From the IMG/VR virus record IMGVR_UViG_3300042566_000762, positions 42,462-106,461 of that record: a DNA stretch of 64,000 nucleotides; one strand, 5' to 3'. Position numbers and translations under genes: made by a program. A model generated the notes under the pieces. The model saw only the letters and a program-made list of their open reading frames with translations. It did not search any database and was not told the DNA's origin. This DNA is from a virus. Below are positions 34,201-42,100 of the stretch, piece after piece (position 1 is the stretch's first letter; every line of letters starts with the position of its first letter).

Positions 34201-35041
34201 TCCATAATTTTTTTACAACTTCTGATGTGAAAAACCCAGCGTCACCAACAACACTACCACTAAGTGCGGTTGTTGATAATAATTCTTTTGATTCTACTAA
34301 AATGTCTTGTATTAAATCATAATCCGATATATCTCCTTGTGAAGTTCTATATACTTTAATTCTTTTAACATCACCCGCAAATGTATCTAATTGTGATACT
34401 TTTACGTTTGCAAATGATTGTGTTACACTCGACGCAACTTTAGAACCAGTTGCATCAAATGCATATATCGGTGATAATGTTTCAAAAATAGTGGCAGTTG
34501 GTCTCTTGTAAAATCTTACTTTGGTGGTATTAGCTAAAGCTGGATTTACATTTATAGTTTTTTGCCATTTAACATTATATTTTCCTTCCCAAATTGTAGG
34601 AACATTAACATTTGTTCCATTATTATCATATGTAGATAATTCACCTAATATTGTAATAGTTGCAGGCCCATAAGCGGTTCCATCCGAATAATTACCCGAA
34701 GTATCTAATGTTCTATTTGGGTAAATATAAACGGCAACTACTTTAGAAACACCTTCATAATATTCGGTAACAATTTGTTCCGAACCAACTGAGGCTGATA
34801 TAATTCCCTCTCCTGGTTCGTTATAAATGATATTACCTTGAGCATCTTTGATTTCAATTTTTATTAAAGTATCAGGAACCAAATATTCAGAACCTTGAAT
34901 TAAAAATGCATTCTTACCACCGGTAAAGGTATCGGGTAATTCGGTTACTTTAAAATATTTACTATTTGGGTCAACATCATTAACTAATACGGAAATCTTA
35001 TCCAAATTCTCAGCCGATATTGTTTTCTTTATAATTGCCAT
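31226..35041 (-). CDS. Long tail-fibre / host-recognition protein with repeats
   Basis: A 1271-residue Ser/Thr/Gly-rich beta protein. The N-terminal ~450 residues (NSKYFKVTELPDTFTGGKNAF at the start) look like several beta-sandwich modules. Residues ~480-530 are 11-residue repeats of the type SGTITTLSGSV; residues ~659-680 are ISGG repeats. Then ATSATINGAITATSLTL and SIAGWTIDGTNGL resemble the C-terminal part of J-like host-specificity proteins. The last ~120 residues (GHIQLENGSGSCLIDSSSR) could be the receptor-binding end. It is followed directly by glycosyltransferase genes. T4 gp34-gp37 similarity is not visible, so the name is functional only. Confidence 0.75.
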   Translation of the reverse strand: MAIIKKTISAENLDKISVLVNDVDPNSKYFKVTELPDTFTGGKNAFLIQGSEYLVPDTLIKIEIKDAQGNIIYNEPGEGIISASVGSEQIVTEYYEGVSKVVAVYIYPNRTLDTSGNYSDGTAYGPATITILGELSTYDNNGTNVNVPTIWEGKYNVKWQKTINVNPALANTTKVRFYKRPTATIFETLSPIYAFDATGSKVASSVTQSFANVKVSQLDTFAGDVKRIKVYRTSQGDISDYDLIQDILVESKELLSTTALSGSVVGDAGFFTSEVVKKLWNTGSLNTLLTSSRVDNGLRLNGVGKFRYTSSLNLSDVSVYEFGIDAFYSASTSSDLQVYLSGSNNGEILVGTLSGISPTKNLKDTIIQFSLPKAEPTASLYLSQSQGEWHIGNLTLQLTQDTAFSPSEISFVTSMPTVIGNETFNFKFEFYDVNNNYVPVAVTQSALFTGGNNNIGGTLTFISSSASSSLADLNRVSSSISGTIVVTSGSISGSITTLSGSVSGTITTLSGSVSGTISLLSSSVSSSNVFILSSSLSKVQQLADGEYSGSFIGDTVIYSPTIGGQQGYISDLFKVGTTPSIYLDARQNPRKIFIGGAIPAGQTEYSGSYNNTNTNVYLDSTGKFSLGNKLNWNGVDTLTVNGTINATAGTFSGNITSTATISGGTISGGTISGGTIAIGSGNTIFKASTDGISLGHATFADAPFRVTAAGVLTATSATINGAITATSLTLSAGVKVPNASVDGLGSLALKSSVSATTDVTGLGALATRNSVNATYIDDNSITTGKILANQIVAEKIASLKFFGRDAQFDTGSIAGWTIDGTNGLQKISGNYILKLNSNATKISITKTNPVDSLDVVVLDATETIEQITASDTGYIDYSNDGSSVGTAYSASAVGVDTGWVLGNGSSNQYGTGVHGIIGLVYATEEISIDSETFPSIFGVINSSVYTGNSYAQYTCTLRVRRFPTSTDALNQTNMNTTFGDKQVLVAKAEFGSIAGSVYENSRQVYGATVEASGPGGINTDINQSNWYRVEILQSWTGTIVAGDDFDSIILSRPASNIQVRFGRVGNGYSVFSPGGLQVYQGFRNYMNLSSPSGSTGVASNFCLIKGKSQIVGSLDVTSGFSAANKQFKIQHPVNENKWLYHTSIEAPRADLIYRGHIQLENGSGSCLIDSSSRMSDGTFESLTKNSQLFLQNESGFDRVRGNVISGSITVISENINSNDVISWMAVAERRDKDILNSPLYDSNGNYKPERYTSEYLEIFKKELFENISGSI
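33021..33065. repeat. Three 15-bp tandem repeats in the tail-fibre gene
   Basis: The unit CCACCACTAATTGTA occurs at 33021..33035 and 33036..33050, with a variant ending AATAGTA at 33051..33065. It encodes the ISGGT pentapeptide on the minus strand. Exact DNA identity of two units suggests recent slippage and possible length variation. Confidence 0.85.
33498..33596. repeat. Three 33-bp tandem repeats in the tail-fibre gene
   Basis: Units at 33498..33530, 33531..33563 and 33564..33596 begin CCACT(A/C)A(C/T)AGA and each encode an 11-residue SGxIxxLSGSV-type repeat. A degenerate fourth unit starts at 33597. The regular period fits a beta-structured fibre shaft. Confidence 0.8.
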
Positions 35042-35054
35042 TTAATCTTTTTAA

Positions 35055-35065
35055 ATAAATATCTT
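35055..35065 (-). promoter_or_regulatory. Late-promoter-like motif before the tail fibre
   Basis: AAGATATTTAT on the coding strand, 13 nt before the ATG at 35041, in the 111-bp region separating the fibre from the only plus-strand gene. Confidence 0.45.
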
Positions 35066-35082
35066 CAAAAAAAGAATTATTT

Positions 35083-35094
35083 CATATTTATATA
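35083..35094 (+). promoter_or_regulatory. Plus-strand late-like motif before the ribbon-helix-helix gene
   Basis: The plus strand reads CATATTTATATA about 58 nt before the ATG at 35153, matching the motif found on the minus strand before virion genes. It is the only such motif found directed rightwards and would make this 111-bp region divergent. Confidence 0.35.
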
Positions 35095-35096
35095 AA

Positions 35097-35145
35097 GAAA
35101 ACTAATAAATACTTTAATCTATTATAGAAAACTAAAGAAAACTAA
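35097..35145 (+). promoter_or_regulatory. Phased GAAAACTAA repeats, putative operator
   Basis: Three perfect copies of GAAAACTAA lie at 35097..35105, 35127..35135 and 35137..35145, on the plus strand, just upstream of a ribbon-helix-helix gene. Spacings are 30 and 10 bp, whole helical turns, so all three face the same side of DNA. Ribbon-helix-helix repressors typically bind such direct repeats cooperatively, so autoregulation is the likely role (inferred). Confidence 0.55.
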
Positions 35146-35152
35146 ATAAGTT

Positions 35153-35338
35153 ATGAAATACGCAATGTTACAAATAAAAAAAGAAACCCATGAACTTCTC
35201 AAAGAATATTGTGAAGAACACGGGTTCAAAATGGGTAGCCTAGTTGAAAATCTAATTAAGAAACACATTGGTGTTCCAAAACCACAATCTAGTGTGTTGA
35301 AGGCTGATAAGGTCGTTATTAGAAATCAATCTTACTAA
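35153..35338 (+). CDS. Ribbon-helix-helix (Arc/CopG-type) DNA-binding protein
   Basis: The only gene on the plus strand. The 61 residues start MKYAMLQIKKETHELLKEYC: an N-terminal strand (YAMLQIK) followed by two helices separated by GFKMGSL, the layout of Arc/CopG/MetJ-type repressors in which the strand inserts into the DNA major groove. A basic tail follows. Three phased GAAAACTAA repeats lie upstream. Its last 20 nt overlap the 3' end of the convergent recombination gene. A likely role is a switch for the divergent tail-fibre/glycan transcription or its own gene. Confidence 0.8.
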   Translation: MKYAMLQIKKETHELLKEYCEEHGFKMGSLVENLIKKHIGVPKPQSSVLKADKVVIRNQSY

Positions 35339-38300
35339 ACCCATCTACTTTTTTTATTTCTATCAATCCATCTACAATATCTCTCATTTGTTCTAAGTGA
35401 GAAATCATCCATATAAAATCGAATTGTGTTTTAAGATATTGCATCATCATAAATAAAGATGATAAGTTATCAGCATCTAATGTTCCAAATCCTTCATCCA
35501 CTACTAAGAAATTCGGACGAGGTAAATTACACACATTGATAAGTGCAACTCTAATTGCCAACCCACTTACGAATTTCTCCATACCACTACACATTTCTAA
35601 TGGCCATTCCTGGTCTTCGTAAACAATTTTTGCATTGATTGACTTGCCGTCCATTTCCATTGTAACACCAAAGTCTACAACTTGTGCAAGAATGTTATTG
35701 ATTTCATTTTCAATTACCGGAAGTGCTTTACTAATCAACTCATATGGAATACCATCTCTCTTCACAGCATCTAAATAATAGGTGTATAATCGGTTCTTTT
35801 CTTCTAAGTCCTTAACATCACTCATCTTCTGCTTTATACCCTCTATATAGGTCTGTAATGATGAAATAGAACCATTTGTAGTAGCTATCTGTTTACTGAT
35901 ATCTTTAATATCCAACTCAATTTTATGTTTCTCTACCTCTAATTCTTTGATTTGTTTTTCTAACTCTTTATTGCTTTCAATTGTTTCTTCGTTTTCAAAA
36001 TACTTCTCAATATCTTCTTCAACTTTATCTAATTGAGTTTGTAATAATTCTTCTTTTGTTTCCAACCCCTTCAATTCGGCCTCTGCCGTTTTTAAGATAC
36101 CTTTGGATTGTCCAAGTTTTATTTTTAAGTCGGTCAATTCATTATATTGTTCCTCAACACCTTCCATCGTATCTATGGTTTGTTGAATACCAACACAATC
36201 AATCATTGCTTGTTTAACTATTTCTTGTAATTGAGGCAATGCTTCTTTTGACTTCATTGCATCTTTTACAAATGTGTTATCACAACAAAATTTACAATTT
36301 GGGTCATATTCATGTTTATCCAAATGTTTAATCTTTTCTTCTGCACCCCTTAAATACACTTTTGCAGTGTCATATACTTTAGTAGCTTCAATTAAAGATT
36401 TTTGTTCTCGTTGATAGTTTGAATAGACAATTTCTATATCAATACCATTTGATTGTTTCTTTTCATCTATTGATTGTGAAATTTCTTCAATTTTTCCTTC
36501 TAATATTTTAATGAATGTTTCTTTTGTCCCAATTAAAGTTGTATTGTTTTGAATATCTTCACCCAAACCCTTTCTTTTTTCTTCCAATTTAGGTAAGTCC
36601 AAATTAGAGTCAATTGGAGTAAGGTTTCTACTTAATTCCAATATAATACCATCTAACCCATCCTTATTACCATTCAACTTAGCCAATTCTTTCTCAAATT
36701 CTTTTAATTCACCTTTCTTATCTTTCAACTCATTTGCTTTATCAGCAAGTTCAGTTGTAAAATCAGTTTTCTTAAAGTTCTTAATTAAGACCGAAACTTC
36801 TTTAATATCTTCGGTTGCGGTTTCGTATAATTTATCAAAAACATTCAATCCCATAAATTGAGCAAGTAAGTCTTTCCTCTCACTTTGTGACTTATCAATG
36901 AATATAGAATTATTACCTTGTAAAGATAATGTAGTCAATACAAAATCTTCATACTTACCAACATATTGTTCAATGACTTGATTTGTATCCCTTCTTTCAG
37001 TTCCGTTCAAAGATATTTTCTCATCACCATCAATATACCAAAAGTTTACATCAACTTTTACATTCTTACCTTTGTTAATTGTTTTTGCAGTTCTTTCGAT
37101 AAAATAATCTACTCCATTAACTTGGAAATTTAAATAACATCTAAAATCAGTCTTACGATTGTTTAGGATATTAGCTGCTTTGAATGCTCTACTACTTTTA
37201 TCATAAAGACAAAATGAAATAGCATCAAAGATAGATGACTTACCTTGTGCATTTGGTGCAAACAATCCCATCAATCCATTTAACTTACTAAAATCAATTT
37301 TGTTATCTTCACCATAACTAAACATATTGGAAAACTCAAATCTAATTGGTTTCCACATAATGTTTCTTAAAGTATCTTCATGTACAATTCTACTATTTAC
37401 ATCTCTGTTAATATTTTCTAGTTCTGCCAAATCTTTCTTATCAACGAATGGCATCATTCTTTCTACATATTCATTGATTAAAGAGTTTTGATAATTGATG
37501 TCGGAAATATCTTCAAAGTCTAATTTATTTTGTCTATCTCCTGTTTTCTTTTTTGATAATGAGTCCGTTCTAATAATTGTAAAGTCCTCAACACCATATT
37601 TCATTTTAATTTCTGCAATTACTTTTTTAGTATCCGCAGTATCTGTATTTGACAATCTTACTCTTAAACGAGGATGTTTTGGCATATCATTTACAACTGG
37701 AACTTTACCATTGTCGATATCCATTGTATAATAACCATAATCATTTTGTAAATCAACTTCTTCATAGGTCATTGTGTCCAAATCCCATGCTAAAAAACCA
37801 TGTCTACCCAATGTTTCACCAAAGTTTTGTTGGATTAGTGAACCTGCATAAACTACCTTACAACCTTTCGGACTTATCATTTCCTGACGCTTATGAATAT
37901 CACCTAATAAGGCTAAATCAAATCCATCAAATATATCCGTTGTAAAATGTCTACTACTTACTACATATCCAATATCAGTTTGTGAATTATCAACAGGTCC
38001 GTGGAATAATGCAATCTTTTTATTACCAAATAGTTTATCAGCAGTAATCCAATTGTCTTTGTTATCTAAAATACTAAATACTGAAAAATCAACACCACCA
38101 ATTGAATAAACCTGTGTATCTTTTAAATAATAAAAGTTTTCCAATTCCAATGCATCAACAATAGGAGTAAGAACATCCATTCTATCCATATTGTTCATAT
38201 TACAATCGTGATTTCCGGTAATAAGAATTGTAGGGCAAGTTTTAGCACACTCTTTAAATAACCAACTTATTTCGTTGACTAATTCAGGTGACATTTCTAA

Positions 38301-38462
38301 TTTAGCGTGGGCAATATCACCTGCTAAATATATAATTGCATCTTCCGTTCCTCTTTTACGGATTTCTACAAACATTTTTTCAAATATCTGTCTATACTCT
38401 TTGTGTCTTTTCACATTACGGATATGAACATCCGCTATATGATAAATCTTCTTTAAACTCAT
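35319..38462 (-). CDS. Fused recombination nuclease-ATPase (T4 gp47-gp46, Mre11-Rad50 in one chain)
   Basis: 1047 residues. The first ~350 are the Mre11/SbcD phosphodiesterase: IADVH, LAGDIAHA and TGNHDCN metal-binding motifs. From ~370 the Rad50/SbcC part begins: Walker A GLFAPNAQGKSS (K408), coiled coils, zinc hook C723-K-F-C726, the signature-like MCSGMEKFVSGLAIR, and Walker B NFLVVDEGFGTLD near residue 988. In T4 the two proteins come from separate genes 47 and 46, so fusion is unusual. It resects DNA ends for recombination-dependent replication and host DNA breakdown. It overlaps the primase gene by 4 nt upstream. Confidence 0.92.
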   Translation of the reverse strand: MSLKKIYHIADVHIRNVKRHKEYRQIFEKMFVEIRKRGTEDAIIYLAGDIAHAKLEMSPELVNEISWLFKECAKTCPTILITGNHDCNMNNMDRMDVLTPIVDALELENFYYLKDTQVYSIGGVDFSVFSILDNKDNWITADKLFGNKKIALFHGPVDNSQTDIGYVVSSRHFTTDIFDGFDLALLGDIHKRQEMISPKGCKVVYAGSLIQQNFGETLGRHGFLAWDLDTMTYEEVDLQNDYGYYTMDIDNGKVPVVNDMPKHPRLRVRLSNTDTADTKKVIAEIKMKYGVEDFTIIRTDSLSKKKTGDRQNKLDFEDISDINYQNSLINEYVERMMPFVDKKDLAELENINRDVNSRIVHEDTLRNIMWKPIRFEFSNMFSYGEDNKIDFSKLNGLMGLFAPNAQGKSSIFDAISFCLYDKSSRAFKAANILNNRKTDFRCYLNFQVNGVDYFIERTAKTINKGKNVKVDVNFWYIDGDEKISLNGTERRDTNQVIEQYVGKYEDFVLTTLSLQGNNSIFIDKSQSERKDLLAQFMGLNVFDKLYETATEDIKEVSVLIKNFKKTDFTTELADKANELKDKKGELKEFEKELAKLNGNKDGLDGIILELSRNLTPIDSNLDLPKLEEKRKGLGEDIQNNTTLIGTKETFIKILEGKIEEISQSIDEKKQSNGIDIEIVYSNYQREQKSLIEATKVYDTAKVYLRGAEEKIKHLDKHEYDPNCKFCCDNTFVKDAMKSKEALPQLQEIVKQAMIDCVGIQQTIDTMEGVEEQYNELTDLKIKLGQSKGILKTAEAELKGLETKEELLQTQLDKVEEDIEKYFENEETIESNKELEKQIKELEVEKHKIELDIKDISKQIATTNGSISSLQTYIEGIKQKMSDVKDLEEKNRLYTYYLDAVKRDGIPYELISKALPVIENEINNILAQVVDFGVTMEMDGKSINAKIVYEDQEWPLEMCSGMEKFVSGLAIRVALINVCNLPRPNFLVVDEGFGTLDADNLSSLFMMMQYLKTQFDFIWMISHLEQMRDIVDGLIEIKKVDGFSKIDF

Positions 38463-39400
38463 AATGAATTTATTTTGTTCAATAATAATTCTTCCGATGA
38501 AAACTCTTTAGCTTCCTTCAACTCTTCGTAGAATTTTTCATACCCCATATCGGCGGCATCTTTGTCTTTAAGATACATCATTTTTACATGAATACCTTGC
38601 TTTCTAAAATATTCGGCAGCTTTAAGTGCCTCATTTATTGCATCGTTATCCAATGAAATAATAATGTCAGTAATTCCACTCATAAAGATTTTCTCCACCA
38701 ATGTTCTAGATGGAAACTTACCTAGTAATGGAATTGCATTTCTTTTAATTGTAATTGCATCAAATACACCCTCACAAAGTATAATCGGTTCATTCCAATT
38801 AACTTGTGAATCAAAACATATTACATTTTTACTGATTGGAGGATTTTTGTATTTCATTTTGTTGTCCGGATAATACGAACGAGAAACAAAGTAATTCAAT
38901 GACCCATCGGAATTGTATGATGGTATAATTACTCTTTGTCCATATAATCCTTCTTTACAATATCCTATGTTATATTTGATTATATCTTTTTCGGTAATAC
39001 CTCTTTGAGTAAGGTAATGGATTGCATGTTTATATTCTGGATTAAACCCCTTTGGAGTCTCACTAAGTGATATAAATTCTTTTGGTAGGGAAATGAACAC
39101 CTTTGTATCGGCATCCTCTAATTGTGGGTTATAATTACTATCTCCGTAGATTTCTCTAATGATTGAAATAGTCTTTCTATCAACATCTAACTTTTTTAAT
39201 AAAGATGTCAATTTCTTACCACCACTATTGCAAGTCCAACAATGCCACTTTTGTGTTTCCGTATTAACTTGTAGTTTTTGTTTGTGGTGATTACAAAAAG
39301 GACAATAAAATGCCAACTCATTCCCTTTTAGAGTGAGATGACTACCTAACACGCCGGTTAGAGTAGATACGACTATATTCTTATCATTTTGCTTCAACAC
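38459..39400 (-). CDS. 61: DNA primase (DnaG/T4 gp61-type)
   Basis: 313 residues. The N-terminal zinc ribbon has CPFC (C33, C36), H38/H39 and CWTC (C54, C57). RVIIPSYNSDGSLNYFVSR is the RNA-polymerase-domain start, and the TOPRIM core has E210 in ILCEGVFDA and D251-x-D253 in ISLDNDA. It makes RNA primers for the phage replisome. The frame opens with GTG (39400) or TTG (39397); no ATG is available. The promoter -7 box ends only 4 nt before the GTG. DnaB-type helicase is not in view. Confidence 0.9.
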   Translation of the reverse strand: MLKQNDKNIVVSTLTGVLGSHLTLKGNELAFYCPFCNHHKQKLQVNTETQKWHCWTCNSGGKKLTSLLKKLDVDRKTISIIREIYGDSNYNPQLEDADTKVFISLPKEFISLSETPKGFNPEYKHAIHYLTQRGITEKDIIKYNIGYCKEGLYGQRVIIPSYNSDGSLNYFVSRSYYPDNKMKYKNPPISKNVICFDSQVNWNEPIILCEGVFDAITIKRNAIPLLGKFPSRTLVEKIFMSGITDIIISLDNDAINEALKAAEYFRKQGIHVKMMYLKDKDAADMGYEKFYEELKEAKEFSSEELLLNKINSL

Positions 39401-39404
39401 CCCC

Positions 39405-39436
39405 TAAATATACGACAAATATTTGATATTACCAAA
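39405..39436 (-). promoter_or_regulatory. Bacteroidetes-type promoter before primase
   Basis: The coding strand has TTTGGTAAT (39436..39428) and TCG-TATATTTA (-7 box 39412..39405), with 23 nt from TTG to the -7 box. This is the best consensus match in the window. The -7 box lies only 4 nt before the primase GTG, implying a leaderless or nearly leaderless mRNA. Confidence 0.78.
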
Positions 39437-39440
39437 TAAT

Positions 39441-39866
39441 TTATGGTCTATTTTCCTCCAAAAACCACTCATTTGGGATGATTTTGTCCGCATATTTATA
39501 TCCGTTCTTTTCACACCAATCTCCATAGGTCGTTTTAGACTTTTTGCTGATTTTGTTCTTTGAATTGGAAAATACGAAACGAATGTCCAAATGTGGGTTG
39601 TGTTCTTTAACTAATAGGTGTTTTTTCCTATCGGCAGCTACAAACCTACCTTTTGTCTCCACTCTAATGCCATTTGGTAATTTGAAGTCAGGACTATATG
39701 TGTGATTTGATGCAGGAATTATATATGGAACCTTTTCAGTTTCATACTCTACTTTAATTCCTTGAGATTCTATTTGTTGAGAAATGGTTTCTTCTAAACC
39801 AGACTTAAATCCATACTTCTTCGCAACCCATTTTGGATTGTTCTTTTTTGTAACTTTTTTAGCCAT
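39441..39866 (-). CDS. T7 endonuclease I-like Holliday-junction resolvase
   Basis: 141 residues with the catalytic layout of T7 gp3: SGLEET (E25/E26), YSPDF (D60), VETKGRF (E70, K72), and later KKHLLVKEHNP, FVFSNSKNKISKKSKTTYGDWCEKNGY and IPNEWF, all family hallmarks. It cuts branched DNA intermediates before packaging, the job done in T4 by endonuclease VII. It lies between the small protein at 39879 and the primase promoter, so it ends the virion-side transcript. Confidence 0.88.
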   Translation of the reverse strand: MAKKVTKKNNPKWVAKKYGFKSGLEETISQQIESQGIKVEYETEKVPYIIPASNHTYSPDFKLPNGIRVETKGRFVAADRKKHLLVKEHNPHLDIRFVFSNSKNKISKKSKTTYGDWCEKNGYKYADKIIPNEWFLEENRP

Positions 39867-39878
39867 TAAATTCTTTTA

Positions 39879-40166
39879 TTATGATGGGTCTTTCTTAACA
39901 GTTGCAGAATACTTCTTTGCAGAAGTTGCTCCACCAACATAAGTACTTCCTGCACCCAAATCACCTAATTGATATCTACCAATACCTTTTTTTGTTTCAA
40001 AAGCTTTTACACCTTCGTCATCATCAGCAGCTTGTTTATCTCGTGCACCCTTTGTGTATGGGGTAATGTCTTTCTTAAAAGCTTCTAACGCCTTGATATC
40101 AGGCCCACCTTTTGTAAAAGATACTGTTTTGTTAGCTTCGTATAATTCTAAAATACTTTTTGCCAT
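39879..40166 (-). CDS. Small charged protein of unknown function, 95 residues
   Basis: A hydrophilic protein with SFTKGGPDIKALEAFKKDI, YTKGARDKQAADDDEGVKAFE and a C-terminal Gly/Ser/Lys-rich tail. No cysteines or membrane segments. A TATATTTATA late-like motif lies 14 nt before it. The composition resembles small virion or capsid-decorating proteins of T4-like phages, but I know no function. Confidence 0.65.
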   Translation of the reverse strand: MAKSILELYEANKTVSFTKGGPDIKALEAFKKDITPYTKGARDKQAADDDEGVKAFETKKGIGRYQLGDLGAGSTYVGGATSAKKYSATVKKDPS

Positions 40167-40180
40167 ATTTCTTATTTTAA

Positions 40181-40190
40181 TATAAATATA
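40181..40190 (-). promoter_or_regulatory. Late-promoter-like motif before the 95-residue gene
   Basis: TATATTTATA on the coding strand, 14 nt before the ATG at 40166, in a 41-nt gap after the glycosyltransferase-like gene. Confidence 0.45.
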
Positions 40191-40207
40191 AATTATTTGA
40201 TAAAAAA

Positions 40208-40867
40208 TTATAATTCGGGTCTAATGAAATGTCCATTGAATGGATAATGTGAATTTGGTATTAAATTTAAAGATAAAAATGTTTCAGCCAACCAAAAGTG
40301 ACTATGTATTTTTAAAGATGCATCCGTTACATCTGGAATCATGTTAATCCACTTGCCCATTACATCCACACTTCCCATAAACATCACATCCTGTGCTATA
40401 AATTTACATGGTTTCCCTTCAGTAAATTTAATATCTTTTCCAAATAAATCATTGGGATGTTCGTTTATCCAATCATAAACATTTATATCAATCAATGAAT
40501 TGGTTGATAATACCGAATCACTTCTCATTAAAATAACCATATCATAATCTTTGCATGATTCCAACATCAATCTATATAAATTTTTCCAATGAAACATTAA
40601 CATATTAGAACTTGGGTATTCTGGTTTTATTGGAAATATTAAATCTTCGTCTAAAATATCATAAACACAATTTGGTAAATAATCGGTTATCATATTCGGC
40701 GTAACATCAAACTCTTTAATTAAATCACTATTTGAATATTTTTGTTTGGATTTATTCCAAGTAGAAAAATAATAATCACATTCATAATATTTTTCTATAT
40801 CAATCCACTTATCTATACAATTATCAAATTCTCGATACATCCCATAAATTAAAATAGCAGCTTTCAT
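40208..40867 (-). CDS. Glycosyltransferase-like protein of the HTWD family, copy 3
   Basis: 219 residues with the family plan seen at 21787 and 22656: N-terminal strand MKAAILIYGMYREF, CDYYFSTWNKS (STW at the HTWD position) and MVILMRSDSVLSTN (MRSD 114-117). It is located among tail genes, 9 kb away from its relatives, and begins 3 nt after the upstream virion gene. A virion-protein-modifying role would fit this context, but no acceptor is evident. Confidence 0.6.
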   Translation of the reverse strand: MKAAILIYGMYREFDNCIDKWIDIEKYYECDYYFSTWNKSKQKYSNSDLIKEFDVTPNMITDYLPNCVYDILDEDLIFPIKPEYPSSNMLMFHWKNLYRLMLESCKDYDMVILMRSDSVLSTNSLIDINVYDWINEHPNDLFGKDIKFTEGKPCKFIAQDVMFMGSVDVMGKWINMIPDVTDASLKIHSHFWLAETFLSLNLIPNSHYPFNGHFIRPEL

Positions 40868-40870
40868 CGA

Positions 40871-42082
40871 TTAAGTATCAAACCTAACAATAAAGTTTAC
40901 AGGAATATCAGGTTCCGATTTTATCGGTTGTGGCAATTTAGCAACTGCTACTAAATCACAATTATCATCATATAAACCAATTGTTGTTATAAATGGTGCA
41001 AGGAATGAGCCAGTTGAATCCAATGATGAACTATATTCATATTGTTCAAATCCACCGGATATTGTATTGTTATAAGAAGATGTAAAAGTATAATCTAATA
41101 CATTTCCATTTTCTAATGTTGATTTTTTACGAATATACTTTATTCCAGAGTTTGTTGTTGTTTTATATATTTTACCATCAGAACCCGTTACAAACAACGT
41201 TTCTTTTCCTACTTCTACAATTGCAGATGGGTTAGTTGAAACATTAAATTCATCTTCATTTGCAATTAATAAATACTCATGTTCATATATTGTTTCTGTT
41301 GATTTATACGTCAAATCCCAATTAGTTCCTTTTATATTGATAGCATCGGATGTTACCGATTCTCTTGTTACAACAATCAATCCTTGTGGATAAAAAATAT
41401 TACCAACTTTAATACCTTGTGACTCCTCAGGTAAAAATGGAATATCCTTTGCAACCAAAAAACCATTGGATATATCGATTGAATCAATTATTAAATTATA
41501 TACAATACCATTATATCGTATCTTCAATGTTTTGTTTTCAATATCAAAATCACCCGTTCCATCCAATACTGAACCTGTGTAACTATATTCGGCTAAGTCT
41601 TCGAATTCGACTACTTCACTTTCAACATCCAATTTTGATAATATTAATTTATCTCTTTCATCATATAAATTACCATATTTATCGTCAATATATGTTAAAT
41701 CATCATTATACAATAAAACCGAACCTTTTTTAATACCATCACCTATTGCAATTTGTGGTATTGAAATAACAACAGCTGAACCTGATAAAAACCTTTCATT
41801 TGTATTTACTTTTTTTGAATAAATTGGTTTTTTATTTCCAAATCTTATAAATGGATTATCTTCATGTCCATTATAAAATTGAGCCCTCAATTGGCCGTAT
41901 ATAGAATGTTTATTATACGCAGAACCACTTAAATATCCAATTGAAGAAATTGTTTCATCTATTGATGCATAATTTCCATTTTGCGCATTAAATATAGATA
42001 AATTAGAAGTTTCTTTATTCCACTCTTTATAGGCCTTAAATGGTCTAATACTAATATCCGACTTTGGTATTCTTTTTAACAT
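40871..42082 (-). CDS. Virion protein with conserved C-terminal module, A
   Basis: 403 residues, beta-rich, Ser/Asn/Asp-rich. The C-terminus (FITTIGLYDDNCDLVAVAKL...PVNFIVRFDT) is clearly homologous to that of the next gene upstream, while the rest differs. The shared end may anchor both to one baseplate or tail position. A terminator and a late-like motif separate it from that gene. No enzymatic motif seen. Confidence 0.65.
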   Translation of the reverse strand: MLKRIPKSDISIRPFKAYKEWNKETSNLSIFNAQNGNYASIDETISSIGYLSGSAYNKHSIYGQLRAQFYNGHEDNPFIRFGNKKPIYSKKVNTNERFLSGSAVVISIPQIAIGDGIKKGSVLLYNDDLTYIDDKYGNLYDERDKLILSKLDVESEVVEFEDLAEYSYTGSVLDGTGDFDIENKTLKIRYNGIVYNLIIDSIDISNGFLVAKDIPFLPEESQGIKVGNIFYPQGLIVVTRESVTSDAINIKGTNWDLTYKSTETIYEHEYLLIANEDEFNVSTNPSAIVEVGKETLFVTGSDGKIYKTTTNSGIKYIRKKSTLENGNVLDYTFTSSYNNTISGGFEQYEYSSSLDSTGSFLAPFITTIGLYDDNCDLVAVAKLPQPIKSEPDIPVNFIVRFDT

Positions 42083-42088
42083 ATCGTA

Positions 42089-42100
42089 TATAAATATCTT
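42089..42100 (-). promoter_or_regulatory. Late-promoter-like motif before virion protein A
   Basis: AAGATATTTATA on the coding strand, 6 nt before the ATG at 42082 and immediately after the terminator's T-tract, an arrangement that lets this gene be re-initiated independently. Confidence 0.5.

Noticed and set aside
35042-35152. tRNA or small RNA in the longest intergenic stretch
   Set aside because: No cloverleaf or G+C-rich stem; it holds promoters and repeats instead. No tRNA genes were found in other gaps.
35339-35400. Terminator between the two convergent genes
   Set aside because: No stem with T-tract was visible; the genes overlap.
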